A stretch of DNA of 64,000 nucleotides. Origin: Streptomyces sp. A 4/2 (GTDB taxonomy: Bacteria > Actinomycetota > Actinomycetes > Streptomycetales > Streptomycetaceae). Below are positions 1 through 7,861 of this stretch, one piece after another. Positions within the stretch are counted from its first letter, which is position 1; each line of letters opens with the position of its first letter. The position numbers and the translations under genes are program-made. The stretch covers positions 1 through 64,000 of the forward strand of contig NZ_CALNVW010000043.1 of assembly GCF_940670765.1 (NCBI RefSeq), written 5' to 3'. Below the pieces are notes generated by a model. That model searched no databases. It was not told where the DNA came from and was given only the letters and a program-made list of their open reading frames with translations.

Positions 1-312
1 TCAGGTACTTGCCTTCCATTCGTCGAGCTTGATCTTCACCTGGTAGTTGTGGTCGGCATGCCAGATGACTTCGCCGCTGACGCGGGTTCCGATGAGCGGG
101 AGCACGGCATCCCTGGGCATCGCCATGATCTCGGCCAGGCCGATCACGTCTGGGGCGTTGTCGATGGTGATGAAGACGCCGAAGGGCTGGCGGCCGATGA
201 CCTTGCCGGTCACCGAGGTTCCGACGGGCAGGGCCAGGCAGGTCGCGCACCAGGCTGCCTGGGAGCGAGCTCCGGCCTCGACGCCGTTGTCCGGCCACGA
301 GTATTCGTCCAT
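1..312 (-). CDS. S1-like RNA-binding domain protein
   Basis: A 103-residue protein whose second half resembles an S1/OB-fold domain: GTSVTGKVIGRQPFGVFI is followed by a valine/isoleucine-rich stretch with a second G-x-V turn (GTRVSGEVIW). S1 domains bind RNA; a small solo S1 protein in streptomycetes is usually an uncharacterised accessory protein. An N-terminal WCATC pair of cysteines is also visible. The ATG at 312 gives a natural start for the domain, whereas extending the frame upstream only adds Arg/Pro-rich sequence typical of non-coding high-GC DNA. The stop codon lies on the first three bases of the window. It sits beside mobile-element debris, so it may be cargo of that element (inference). 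Confidence 0.6.
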   Translation of the reverse strand: MDEYSWPDNGVEAGARSQAAWCATCLALPVGTSVTGKVIGRQPFGVFITIDNAPDVIGLAEIMAMPRDAVLPLIGTRVSGEVIWHADHNYQVKIKLDEWKAST

Positions 313-379
313 GCGCCGATCATGACATGCGCCGGTTTCACCTCGGACGCGTTCGTCCAGCGTCCGGGCTGGGAGAGCG

Positions 380-803
380 TCAGTCGCGTTGGGCCGCGGA
401 CTGTGTGGGGATGCGGCGGCGGAGGTCGCGGATCTGCCCGAGTGCGACGGCGAGCTCGTTGCGGAGGCGCTCGTTCTCCTCGTTGAGCTTTCGGTTGGCT
501 CCCCGCAGCGCGCGCACGACGGCCTCGTGGGACTTGGTGGTGATGCGCTCCTTTGTCGGGCAGGGCGGGTCGGCCCGAGGCGGGCTGTCGGCTGGCGAGG
601 CCCCGCAGTCTGGCCAGCAGGGTTGCCTGGGCGTCGTCGTAGAGGAATGTCCGGGAGACCCCGGCTCGGGAGGCGACCCCGGAGACGGTGACCGGACCGC
701 CATCGTGTTCCAGGCTGTCGAAAACACAATTAACGCGCTCGATGCAGTCCAGGCGGCGTTGTTGGGCGGCCTCGACCAAGTGGTCCGAGTTGTCAGCCCG
801 CAT
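380..803 (-). pseudogene. DUF6262 transposon accessory gene, frameshifted
   Basis: The N-terminal part, from ATG at 803, reads as a DUF6262-like protein: a helical segment, then GGPVTVSGVASRAGVSRTFL, a winged-helix-like motif typical of this family. Near base 555, after RPALPDK, the reading must shift by one base to continue into the conserved coiled-coil tail (NRKLNEENERLRNELAVALG), which ends at 380. DUF6262 proteins are the third gene (TnpC-like) of Tn554-type tyrosine recombinase transposons. The start overlaps the end of the preceding recombinase remnant, as in intact elements. The shift could be a real inactivating indel or a sequencing error. Confidence 0.7.
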
Positions 804-1197
804 CGGTTGCCCTTTCGGTCGCCTGGTGACCGGTGTCGCCCGCGTCCAGTGTCGGGGCCAGGCCATCGTGGTCCTGGTCAGTGATACGGGCGATGACGTG
901 CTCGACGGCGGTGGCCAGTCGCTCGTTGACGGCGACAGCGCGGGGCCGTTCCGCCGCTTCGGCACCGGCCTGCAGCTCGCGGGTGCGGGCGAGGGTGTCG
1001 AGGTGGATCGGCAGGAACTGTCGATCGGTCTGGAAGTCCTCGCAGAAGTAACAGCCGTCGGCGGCAGTCTTGGGGCAGGGGCGCGCGATGTGCCGTCCGC
1101 ACCAGCCGCCGGCCACCGCGTGAAGACGGCGACCGATCTTCTCGGCAAGCCACTCGACGCCGGACAGGTCGGCGTCGAGGCCAATCACGACGCTCAC
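793..1197 (-). pseudogene. C-terminal remnant of Tn554-type tyrosine recombinase
   Basis: The 134-residue frame carries the conserved C-terminal tail of TnpB-like tyrosine recombinases: AGGWCGRHIARPCPK, a CYFC cysteine pair, then FQTDRQFLPIHLDTLARTRE and a helical tail. The catalytic domain (the Arg/His/Tyr residues of the integrase fold) is absent, so this is a stub of what is normally a much longer protein. Its end overlaps the DUF6262 start by 11 bases, preserving the native gene order. Its apparent GTG start overlaps the stop of the upstream SMI1-Lsr2 gene (GTGA), which looks like a fusion point created by deletion. Confidence 0.65.
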
Positions 1198-1818
1198 AGT
1201 GATGCTTCGTACGCCTCGCGGATGAAGGCGGGGATGCGCCCCTTGTCATTAACGAGGTAGCCGTTCGCGCGGGCCCAGAGGCGTATCGCCTCGCCCTCCG
1301 GACCGCGGTCGCGCATAGGGCCCCCGGCGGTTTCTCTCGCGTTGTCCGAGGAGACTCCCTCCAGGTGGTCCGCTGCATCCTGGACGAAGGCGAACAGCGA
1401 GGGAAACTTTCCTTCTTCGGGGTAGGAGCCCTCGGTCCAAGACCCGATGCTTCCAGTGCGTGTGTTCAAGAACCGCCCATAGAAGCCGTCGCTCTCCGCG
1501 GCGATCGGCACCCATTCTTGGCGCCAGGACGGATAGTCAGGGTCGTCGGACGGTTCCATCTCCCCCACACCCCAGCGCCACCAGGCACGAGTGGGCATCG
1601 GGTTTTCTCCCGGCACCGACGTCGTTCGACAGAAGCCACTGCCACATTTCTCTCGGCAGCTTCAGGCTCATGCGGTCTTCAGTACCGCTGAGGGCTGTCG
1701 GGCTGCCCGGGTCGCCAAGCTCAGCAAAGACGTCGGGAGTGTGCTGTTCGAGCCACTTGGTGACCCGGCCCCATGGCTGTCGTACGTCTTCTGCCTCGTG
1801 CGTCGGCATTTCGCTCAT
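1194..1818 (-). pseudogene. SMI1/KNR4-Lsr2 fusion gene, frameshifted
   Basis: From ATG 1818 the first frame gives an SMI1/KNR4-like N-terminus (WGRVTKWLEQHTPDVFAEL, then LKLPREMWQWLLSNDVGAG). Near base 1602, in an AGAAAAC run on the coding strand, the frame moves and continues with WWRWG, WVPIAAESDGFYGRFLNTRT, again typical of SMI1 folds. The C-terminus (IRLWARANGYLVNDKGRIPA) matches the DNA-binding tail of Lsr2 nucleoid proteins. SMI1/KNR4 proteins are often immunity proteins of polymorphic toxins, and an Lsr2-type tail could tether one to AT-rich DNA. A single-base slip separates the halves; programmed slippage at the A-run is possible but unproven. Confidence 0.6.
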
Positions 1819-2188
1819 GCGTGATCTCCAACGGACGGAGCACGCCGAACCGCGTTGCTGGCCCCCAGGAACGGCAGAACGGACTCCCAGGTTCTGACGT
1901 CGTCTATCAGAGGGCGACCGCTGATCATCCATGGGCAGACCGTACGCGGGGCCACTGACATCGAACCCTGTCGGGGTCTCCATGTTGCTGCGGGCTACCT
2001 ACCTGCGCGCGGCGGGCGGTCTCCGGCAACGGACATCACACATGGTCATTCTCAGAAATGGTCATCTGTGAGAGTTCTGCGAGAGGCCCGGAAGCGATTA
2101 CGTTTCACCAGGTCGCCATTCGCAAAAGTCCTCTCGAAACCCGCACGTTGTGCGAGGCACTTCTGAGAGGCTGCCGTCATGGATTTGA
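1819..2188. other. Intergenic stretch between mobile-element remnants
   Basis: No convincing gene is visible in these 370 bases. A direct ATGGTCAT repeat occurs around 2042-2062. This is the flank of the truncated resolvase and could include remnants of its recombination site, but no paired inverted sites could be recognised. Confidence 0.4.
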
Positions 2189-2910
2189 CACCCGATCAGG
2201 CCGCATTGGCTCGAAGCCCTCCGCCGGGCGGAGTGCCACAAAGTCTTCTCCGAGCAAATCAGCACCCGGGTCAAGGCCCGGCGCGAGCTGGAGAAGGCGC
2301 TCGCGCTGGCCCACCAGTTCAAGGAGGCCGCGCCCGAGACCCCCGTCATCTTCACCGTCCACGAACTCAAGCGCCTCGCCCACAACGCCGCCGAGCTGAT
2401 GACGCTGTCCGCCGAACTCCAGGCCGGCGGCATCCAGCTCGAACTCCTCACCGGCCCGCTCACCGGCATCTACGACCCCAACGGCATGGGCGCCATGTTT
2501 TCGCTGTCCTCGCCGTCACCGGGCAGATCGAGCGCAACTACATCCGGGAGAAGACCCTCGAAGGCCAGGTCATCGCCGCGTCCAAGGGCAACCACGGAGG
2601 ACGCCCGAAGGTCATCGACGACGACATGCTCACCTTCGCCGTCGCACTCAAGGACAAGGGCGTCCCCGTCCCCGAGATCGCAAAGAAACTCACCATCAAG
2701 GTCGGGAAGAACGCGGGCAAGTCCCCATCGGTCGCCTCGCTCTACCGAGCCCTGGCCGAAGCCGAGGCCGCCACGGTGGACGACGGCCTGCCGCTCAGGC
2801 CCAAGCCCGTACGCATCCGCCGCCCCGAGGACCCGCTCACCCCCGAAGAGATCGACCTCCGCGAACGCCTCCAGGCCCAGCCCCACCCGAACACGGAGAC
2901 CCGCAGCTAG
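2189..2910 (+). pseudogene. Serine resolvase/invertase, truncated and frameshifted
   Basis: The open frame after a TGA at 2186 reads HWLEALRRAECHKVFSEQIS, then ELEKALALAHQF and IQLELLTGPLTGIYDPNGMG, which is the body of a small serine recombinase. The first 20 or so residues, including the Tyr-Ala-Arg-Val-Ser motif with the catalytic serine, are missing. At a TTTT run (2498-2501) one T appears to be lost; the next frame continues FAVLAVTGQIERNYIREKTL and a C-terminal helix-turn-helix (VPVPEIAKKLTIKVGKNAGK). It therefore cannot make an active recombinase. It marks the right side of the mobile-element debris. Confidence 0.8.
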
Positions 2911-2972
2911 CGACCATGATCAAGGGCTTAGCGCCAACGGCTGTACCGATGGTCCCCAAGGCCGTGACAGGT

Positions 2973-3000
2973 CACGCCTGACGCATCACGCCTGACGCAT
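2973..3000. repeat. 14-bp tandem duplication at beta-lactamase 3' end
   Basis: The unit CACGCCTGACGCAT occurs twice back to back. The beta-lactamase stop codon (2986-2988, minus strand) spans the join of the two copies, so the duplication affects exactly where the protein ends. Confidence 0.7.
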
Positions 3001-3909
3001 CAGGGCCGATGCCAGGACGGTGGCGGTCTCGGCGATCAGGGAATCGTCCGCCGTGGCGTCGGCGACATGCTTGGTGGACAGGACGGCCAGCACGATCGGC
3101 CCCTGGCCGGGTGGCCAGGCGATGCCCACGTCGTTGGCGGTGCCGTAGCTGCCGGTTCCGGTCTTGTCGCCGACGGTCCACTCCTCGGGGAGGCCCGCGC
3201 GCAGCCGCTTGTCCCCGGTGGTGTTGGCCAGCAGCCACCCTGTCAACCGTTCCCGGTCCGCCGCCTCCAGGGCGTTCCCGAGAGCGAGGCGCGCGTAAGT
3301 CATCCCGATGGCGTGAGGAGTGGTGGTGTCGGTCGTACGGCCCGGCTCCGCCGAGTTCAACTCCGGCTCCCAGCGGTCGAGTCGGGTCACCGTGTCACCG
3401 AGTGACCGGCAGAATCGGGTGACGGACGCCGGTCCGCCGAGTTCGGCCAGCAGGAGGTTGATCGCGGTGTTGTCGCTGTACGAGAGGGCCGCCCCGCACA
3501 GGTCCTCGACGGTCATTCCCCGGGCAAGATTATCCGGCAGGCCGGTGATCGGGGCGCCCCCGGACCTGTCGATGTCCTGCTGGGTGTAGTGAATGACCTT
3601 CCGGAGGAAGGAACCGTCCCGGTCGAGGTCTCTCAGTACGGCTCCGACCGCGGGCGTCTTGGACGTCGAGCACAGCGGGAAGAGTTCGTCCGCCCGATAG
3701 GAGACCCGTCGGCCGGTCGCCGTGTTCCAGCCGAACGCGCCCAGACGGGCGTCGTGTTCCTGTTCCAGGTCGCGCAGCTTCCGTACTGCTTCGCCGCCGG
3801 GGACCGAAGCGTATGCCGCGGACGCCGACGGAACGACGGTCAGTGCCGCCCCGAGACCACCGGCCAGCACCGCGCGGCGGGACGCACCCGCCACCCTGAT
3901 CGACTCCAA
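2986..3909 (-). CDS. Class A beta-lactamase, probable Tat substrate
   Basis: Serine beta-lactamase hydrolysing beta-lactam rings, exported. All class A motifs are present: STSK at residues 81-84 (nucleophile Ser and its Lys), SDN at 145-147, the EPELN omega-loop segment at 181-185 (general base Glu), and KTG at 249-251. The N-terminus has SRRAVLAGGLGAAL followed by an Ala-rich cleavage region, a twin-arginine-like signal. I chose the TTG at 3909 because AGGAAGG lies 9 bases upstream; a GTG at 3930 is the alternative. Length (307 residues) is normal for the class. It adjoins mobile-element debris, so local acquisition is possible, but chromosomal class A enzymes are common in Streptomyces. Confidence 0.9.
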   Translation of the reverse strand: MESIRVAGASRRAVLAGGLGAALTVVPSASAAYASVPGGEAVRKLRDLEQEHDARLGAFGWNTATGRRVSYRADELFPLCSTSKTPAVGAVLRDLDRDGSFLRKVIHYTQQDIDRSGGAPITGLPDNLARGMTVEDLCGAALSYSDNTAINLLLAELGGPASVTRFCRSLGDTVTRLDRWEPELNSAEPGRTTDTTTPHAIGMTYARLALGNALEAADRERLTGWLLANTTGDKRLRAGLPEEWTVGDKTGTGSYGTANDVGIAWPPGQGPIVLAVLSTKHVADATADDSLIAETATVLASALMRQA

Positions 3910-4131
3910 GATGTCCAGCCTTCCTCTCACGCTGCCACTTCCTGCACAGGACGCCTCCCGCAGCTCACCGGTTCCACGGTGGGTGCTGCCGGGTTCAGCC
4001 CTCGGCGGCCTGCACGGTGCCTGCCGGAGCAACAGCGCCGTCGTCAACGGGCCCACGCCACCGAGAGCGGGGGTGAGGGCGCCCGCCCGATCGACCGGGC
4101 GGGTCACCCGCCGTGCGTGTCGGCCCGAGCC

Positions 4132-5487
4132 CTACGAAGGAGGGAACAGGCTCACCACCCCACGTGCGATCCCCAGCTCCACCAGATCGTGGGGGCGCAG
4201 GCGCAACTGGTCGGCGGTCTCCCCGGCCCGGTCCGGGGCGCGCTTGAGGATGGCGGCAGCGGCCTCCGGGGCGATCACCGAGAAGTAACTGTCCGGCGTG
4301 GCCCAGGTGTTGCCCGGTGCGGCCAGTGCGAGCGCACCGCCCGAGCCGCCCTCGCCGATGAGGAGTGTGGTGAGCGGGACGCGGGCGGTGGCCATGGCCG
4401 TGAAGAGACCGGCGATGGCCGCGCCCGCGCCGGATCGCTCCGCTTCGGCGTCGTTGGCGGCGCCGGGCGTGTCGATGAGGGTGAGCACCGGGACGCCGAG
4501 GGCGTCGGCGAGGCGGACCAGGCGGGTGGCGGTGCGGTATCCGGCCGGACGGGTCGCGGTGCCGCACTGTGCGGCGTACGCGACGGTCCGGCCCCGGTGG
4601 ATGCCGAAGCCGCAGCGCATACCCGGATCGGTGCCGCCGCAGCGGTCCCCGCTGATCTCCCGGACGCGGCCGTCGAAGTAGGCGGCGAGGTACGCGGCGG
4701 CACGCGGGCGACCGGGGGAGCGGGCCAGGGCAACGGCTTCCTGGCCGGAGGTGGCGCGGTCCGGTTCCCCGACGGGTGTGCCGGGCGGCTCGGGCGGTCC
4801 GGCGTCCCGTGGCCCGGCGAGCAGCAACAGCCAGTCGGCCAGGGCGGTGCGCAGTTCCCCGGGGCGAACCAGTGCGTCGACATGCCCGGCGGTCAGTTGG
4901 CCCTCGGCGGTGTACGCGGTGGGATCGGCGCCCGGCGGCCGTACCCGCGATCCGGCGAAGCCCACCTGCGCGCCGGGCAGCGCGAGGACGACATCCGCTC
5001 CCGCGCCGAGGGTGGCCCAGCCGCCGCCGGTCGTGGGGTCGCGCAGGACCGCGATCTGTGGGGTGCCGGAGTCCCGCAGCAGCGCGGACTGACGTGTCAC
5101 GCGCTGGAGTTGGGCCAGTGCGCGCATGCCCTCCTGCATCCGGCTGCCGCCGGTGGCGATCAGCGAGACCAGCGGGGTGCGCCGCTCACGGGCCAGGGTG
5201 AAGGCGGCTTCCAGGAGGTCGCCCGTGGGTTCCCCCAGCGAGCCGCCGAGGAAGCCGAACTCGAAGGAGACGAGAACCGCCGCCCGGCCGCCGATCGACG
5301 CGGTCCCGCAGACGACGGACTCGCGCTCGCCGGTGCGCGCCGCGGCCCGTACGGTCGACTCGTCGTACCCGGGCCAGCCGAGCGGGCCGTCGCACTCCCG
5401 GACGTGCGGCGAGTGCGGCACGTCGCTGAAGGAACCCGGATCCGCCACCGCACCGATCGCCTCGCGGGCCGTCCACAGGTCAGCCAT
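4132..5487 (-). CDS. Fused beta-alpha acyl-CoA carboxyltransferase
   Basis: A 451-residue protein with two crotonase-like halves: an AccD-like N-terminal half (SFEFGFLGGSLGEPTGDLLE; LIATGGSRMQEG) and an AccA-like C-terminal half (LIDTPGAANDAEAERSGAGA; IGEGGSGGALALA). The Gly-rich oxyanion-hole segments of both halves are visible. Such fused carboxyltransferases move a carboxyl group to or from an acyl-CoA; no biotin-carrier domain is present. Its start overlaps the end of matB by 8 bases, so it is translationally coupled to malonyl-CoA synthetase. That pairing suggests malonyl-CoA metabolism, with carboxylation or decarboxylation both possible; the direction cannot be told from sequence. Confidence 0.75.
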   Translation of the reverse strand: MADLWTAREAIGAVADPGSFSDVPHSPHVRECDGPLGWPGYDESTVRAAARTGERESVVCGTASIGGRAAVLVSFEFGFLGGSLGEPTGDLLEAAFTLARERRTPLVSLIATGGSRMQEGMRALAQLQRVTRQSALLRDSGTPQIAVLRDPTTGGGWATLGAGADVVLALPGAQVGFAGSRVRPPGADPTAYTAEGQLTAGHVDALVRPGELRTALADWLLLLAGPRDAGPPEPPGTPVGEPDRATSGQEAVALARSPGRPRAAAYLAAYFDGRVREISGDRCGGTDPGMRCGFGIHRGRTVAYAAQCGTATRPAGYRTATRLVRLADALGVPVLTLIDTPGAANDAEAERSGAGAAIAGLFTAMATARVPLTTLLIGEGGSGGALALAAPGNTWATPDSYFSVIAPEAAAAILKRAPDRAGETADQLRLRPHDLVELGIARGVVSLFPPS

Positions 5488-6922
5488 GCAACGCCCGCTT
5501 CATGATCTTGCCCATGTCGTTGCGGGGCAGCGCGTCGAGCAGCCGTACCTCGCGGGGCCGCTTGTGGGGGGCCAGCTGCTGCGCCACGTGCCGGGCCAAC
5601 TCATCGACTGTGGGCGGAAGTTGTGCGTCCACCGGGACGATCCAGGCGACGATCCGCTCGCCCAGGTCCTGGTCGGGCTCGCCGGTCACCGCGGCCTCGC
5701 GTACCGCAGGATGGTCCAGGAGGGCGTTCTCGATCTCGCCCGCACCGATCTTGTAGCCGCCGCTCTTGATGAGGTCGGTGGCCTTCCGGCCGACGATGCG
5801 GACAGCGCCGTCCGGATCGCGGGTGGCCATGTCGCCGGTACGGAACCACGCGCCGTCGAAGGCCGCGGCGGTCGCGTCCGGCCGGTTCAGGTACTCGGTG
5901 AACAGGTTCGGGCCGCACACCTGGATCTCGCCGACGGTCTCGCTGTCGTACGCCGTGATCTCCTCGCCCGACTCCTCGACCAGTCGCACCTTCACCCCGC
6001 TCAGCGGCACGCCGACCGTGCCCGGCCGCGGCTCGCCGTCGGCGCGGACGCTCGTGTTCATCAGGGTCTCGGTCATGCCGTACCGCTCGATGACCCGTCG
6101 GCCGGTCGCGGAGGCGATGCGCTCGTGGTCGTACACCGGCAGCGCGGCCGACCCCGATACCAGCAGCCGCGCGCCGGACAGGGCCTTGACCAGTGCCGGT
6201 TCCTGGGGGAGTGCCTCGGCGATGCGGTGGTACATGGTGGGGACACCGAAGAACATCGTGCCGTGAGCGGCCAGTTCGCGGGCGACCGCGTCCGTCTCGA
6301 AGCGGCCGAGATGGTGCACGGCGCCACCCCGGCGCAGCGGGCCCAGGATGCCGAGGATCAGCCCGTGGACGTGGAAGAGGGGAAGGGAGTGGACCAGCAC
6401 GTCGTCGCCTGTCCACTCCCAGGCGTCGGCCAGCGCGTCCAGGGTGGAGGTGATCGCCCGGCGCGGCAGGACGACACCCTTGGGCGGCCCGGTGGTGCCG
6501 GAGGTGTAGACGATCAGGGCGGGTGCCTCGTCGGACGGCTCACCGGGGAGCGCGTGGGGACCGGAGGCCGCCCGTACGTCGATGTCCACCCGGTCCAACG
6601 CGGCGAGCACCGGCGGGAGTTCGTCGCCGGGCGCCGCCAGGACCAGAGAGGGCGCGCTGTCGGACAGGATGTGCGCCAGCTCGCGCTCACCGATCCGCGG
6701 GTTGAGCGGCACGGCGGGCACCCCGGCGAGCAGTGCGGCGACGACGCCCACGGCGGTCTCCAGGGTGGGCGTGGCCCAGACGGCGACCCGCCCGGCCCCG
6801 CCGAGCAGGGCCGCCGCCGCTCCCGCTGCGGCGGCCAGCTCGGCATGACTGAGCGACCGGTCGCCGAAGCGCAGCGCCGGGCGGGCCGAGCCCGCGGTCA
6901 GTGCCGGGAAGAGAGGAGGCAT
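5480..6922 (-). CDS. matB: Malonyl-CoA synthetase MatB
   Basis: 480-residue acyl-adenylating enzyme that joins malonate (or methylmalonate) to CoA at the expense of ATP. The AMP-binding loop YTSGTTGPPKG is at residues 139-149, followed by YGMTETLMNTSVRADGEPR, the hinge region WFRTGD, and the C-terminal catalytic lysine in PRNDMGKIMKRAL. The text matches my recollection of characterised Streptomyces MatB almost throughout (for example GRRVIERYGMTETLMNTS). Start: ATG 6922 preceded by AAGGAG with an 8-base spacer. It is the first gene of a two-gene operon with the fused carboxyltransferase and supplies extender units for polyketides or fatty acids. Confidence 0.92.
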   Translation of the reverse strand: MPPLFPALTAGSARPALRFGDRSLSHAELAAAAGAAAALLGGAGRVAVWATPTLETAVGVVAALLAGVPAVPLNPRIGERELAHILSDSAPSLVLAAPGDELPPVLAALDRVDIDVRAASGPHALPGEPSDEAPALIVYTSGTTGPPKGVVLPRRAITSTLDALADAWEWTGDDVLVHSLPLFHVHGLILGILGPLRRGGAVHHLGRFETDAVARELAAHGTMFFGVPTMYHRIAEALPQEPALVKALSGARLLVSGSAALPVYDHERIASATGRRVIERYGMTETLMNTSVRADGEPRPGTVGVPLSGVKVRLVEESGEEITAYDSETVGEIQVCGPNLFTEYLNRPDATAAAFDGAWFRTGDMATRDPDGAVRIVGRKATDLIKSGGYKIGAGEIENALLDHPAVREAAVTGEPDQDLGERIVAWIVPVDAQLPPTVDELARHVAQQLAPHKRPREVRLLDALPRNDMGKIMKRALHG

Positions 6923-7261
6923 ACGTCGAACTCCTTGGCTGAGGCGGCAGAGAGAGTGGTGCGCGTCGGTGACAGGATATTTTCGGGGCCGGGCTGATTC
7001 AGGCTCTTCTCCTCTCAGGCCACCCCGACCCGCGACCCTATGCGGTCCGGGGGCGGGCCGGTGATCGTGACGCAGCCACAGCTTGCGGCCGACTCGCGCG
7101 AAGCCCAGGACGGGACCTGTCCCGACCATTGGCAGGTGCATGACTCAGCGTCTAGGCTCGGCACCTGGATTGATCGGATCTATATCCCCTCATGAGTCTT
7201 CAGTTTCATCTGCGTGTCGAAACTGTGCGCCGAAGAGGCCAATTCATCGGAGGTACTGCGT
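6923..7261. promoter_or_regulatory. Divergent intergenic region matB / secreted RbsD-like gene
   Basis: This 339-base region between divergently transcribed genes must carry both promoters. An AT-richer patch (GATCGGATCTATATCCC, about 7174-7190) lies 70-90 bases upstream of the rightward gene and is a plausible -10 neighbourhood. No clear operator was recognised. Confidence 0.35.
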
Positions 7262-7861
7262 ATGCGCTCACTCCGTTTCACCATCGTCGCCCCAGTCGTC
7301 GCACTGGCTGCTCTCGCCGCGGGGGCGCTCGCCCTCGCTCCGGGGGATGCCGCGTCGGCAGCCACCCGGGCGACCGGGAACGGCTCCGGCAGTTCCTGGC
7401 AGCGGCAGCTCAGCACGGCGCTGCCCTCGCTGGGGCACCGCAACTGGATCGTGGTCACCGACTCCGCCTACCCGCAGCAGACCAGCCCGGGTGTCAGGAC
7501 GATCGTCACCGGCGGCCACCAGGTCGATGTCGTCAAGGACGTCGTGGGCATGCTGGACAGGCAGCCGCACGTGAAGGCCCACATCCAGCTCGACAAGGAG
7601 CTGTCCTACGTACCGGAGAAGTCGGCGCCGGGCATCACCGCCTACCGCAAGGACCTCGGCAAGGCACTCGCCGGCCAGGAGACGAAGTCCCTGCTGCACG
7701 ACGACCTGATCGGGAAACTCGACGACGCGGGCAAGGAGTTCGGCGTCATCATCCTGAAGACCGACCTCACGCTGCCCTACACCTCGGTCTTCTTCGAGCT
7801 GGACGCCAAGTACTGGGACGCGGACCGCGAGGCCGACCTGCGCAAGCGGATGGCAGGCTGA
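7262..7861 (+). CDS. Secreted RbsD/FucU-like protein
   Basis: 199 residues with a clear signal peptide (RFTIVAPVVALAALAAGALA, Ala-x-Ala cleavage near residue 30). The mature part resembles the RbsD/FucU sugar mutarotase fold: LGHRNWIVVTDSAYP near its start, then LDKELSYVPEKSAPGITAYR. Known RbsD/FucU proteins interconvert anomers of ribose or fucose in the cytoplasm, so an exported member is unusual. ATG 7262 has GGAGG 9 bases upstream. Its TGA overlaps the ATG of the next gene (TGATG), so it is translationally coupled to a secreted glycoside hydrolase and could act on sugars that enzyme releases (inference). Confidence 0.65.
   Translation: MRSLRFTIVAPVVALAALAAGALALAPGDAASAATRATGNGSGSSWQRQLSTALPSLGHRNWIVVTDSAYPQQTSPGVRTIVTGGHQVDVVKDVVGMLDRQPHVKAHIQLDKELSYVPEKSAPGITAYRKDLGKALAGQETKSLLHDDLIGKLDDAGKEFGVIILKTDLTLPYTSVFFELDAKYWDADREADLRKRMAG

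Noticed and set aside
3589..5505. Plus-strand open frame opposite the carboxyltransferase and beta-lactamase genes
   Set aside because: Composition is Arg/Gly-rich without motifs, and both minus-strand genes beneath it have catalytic residues.
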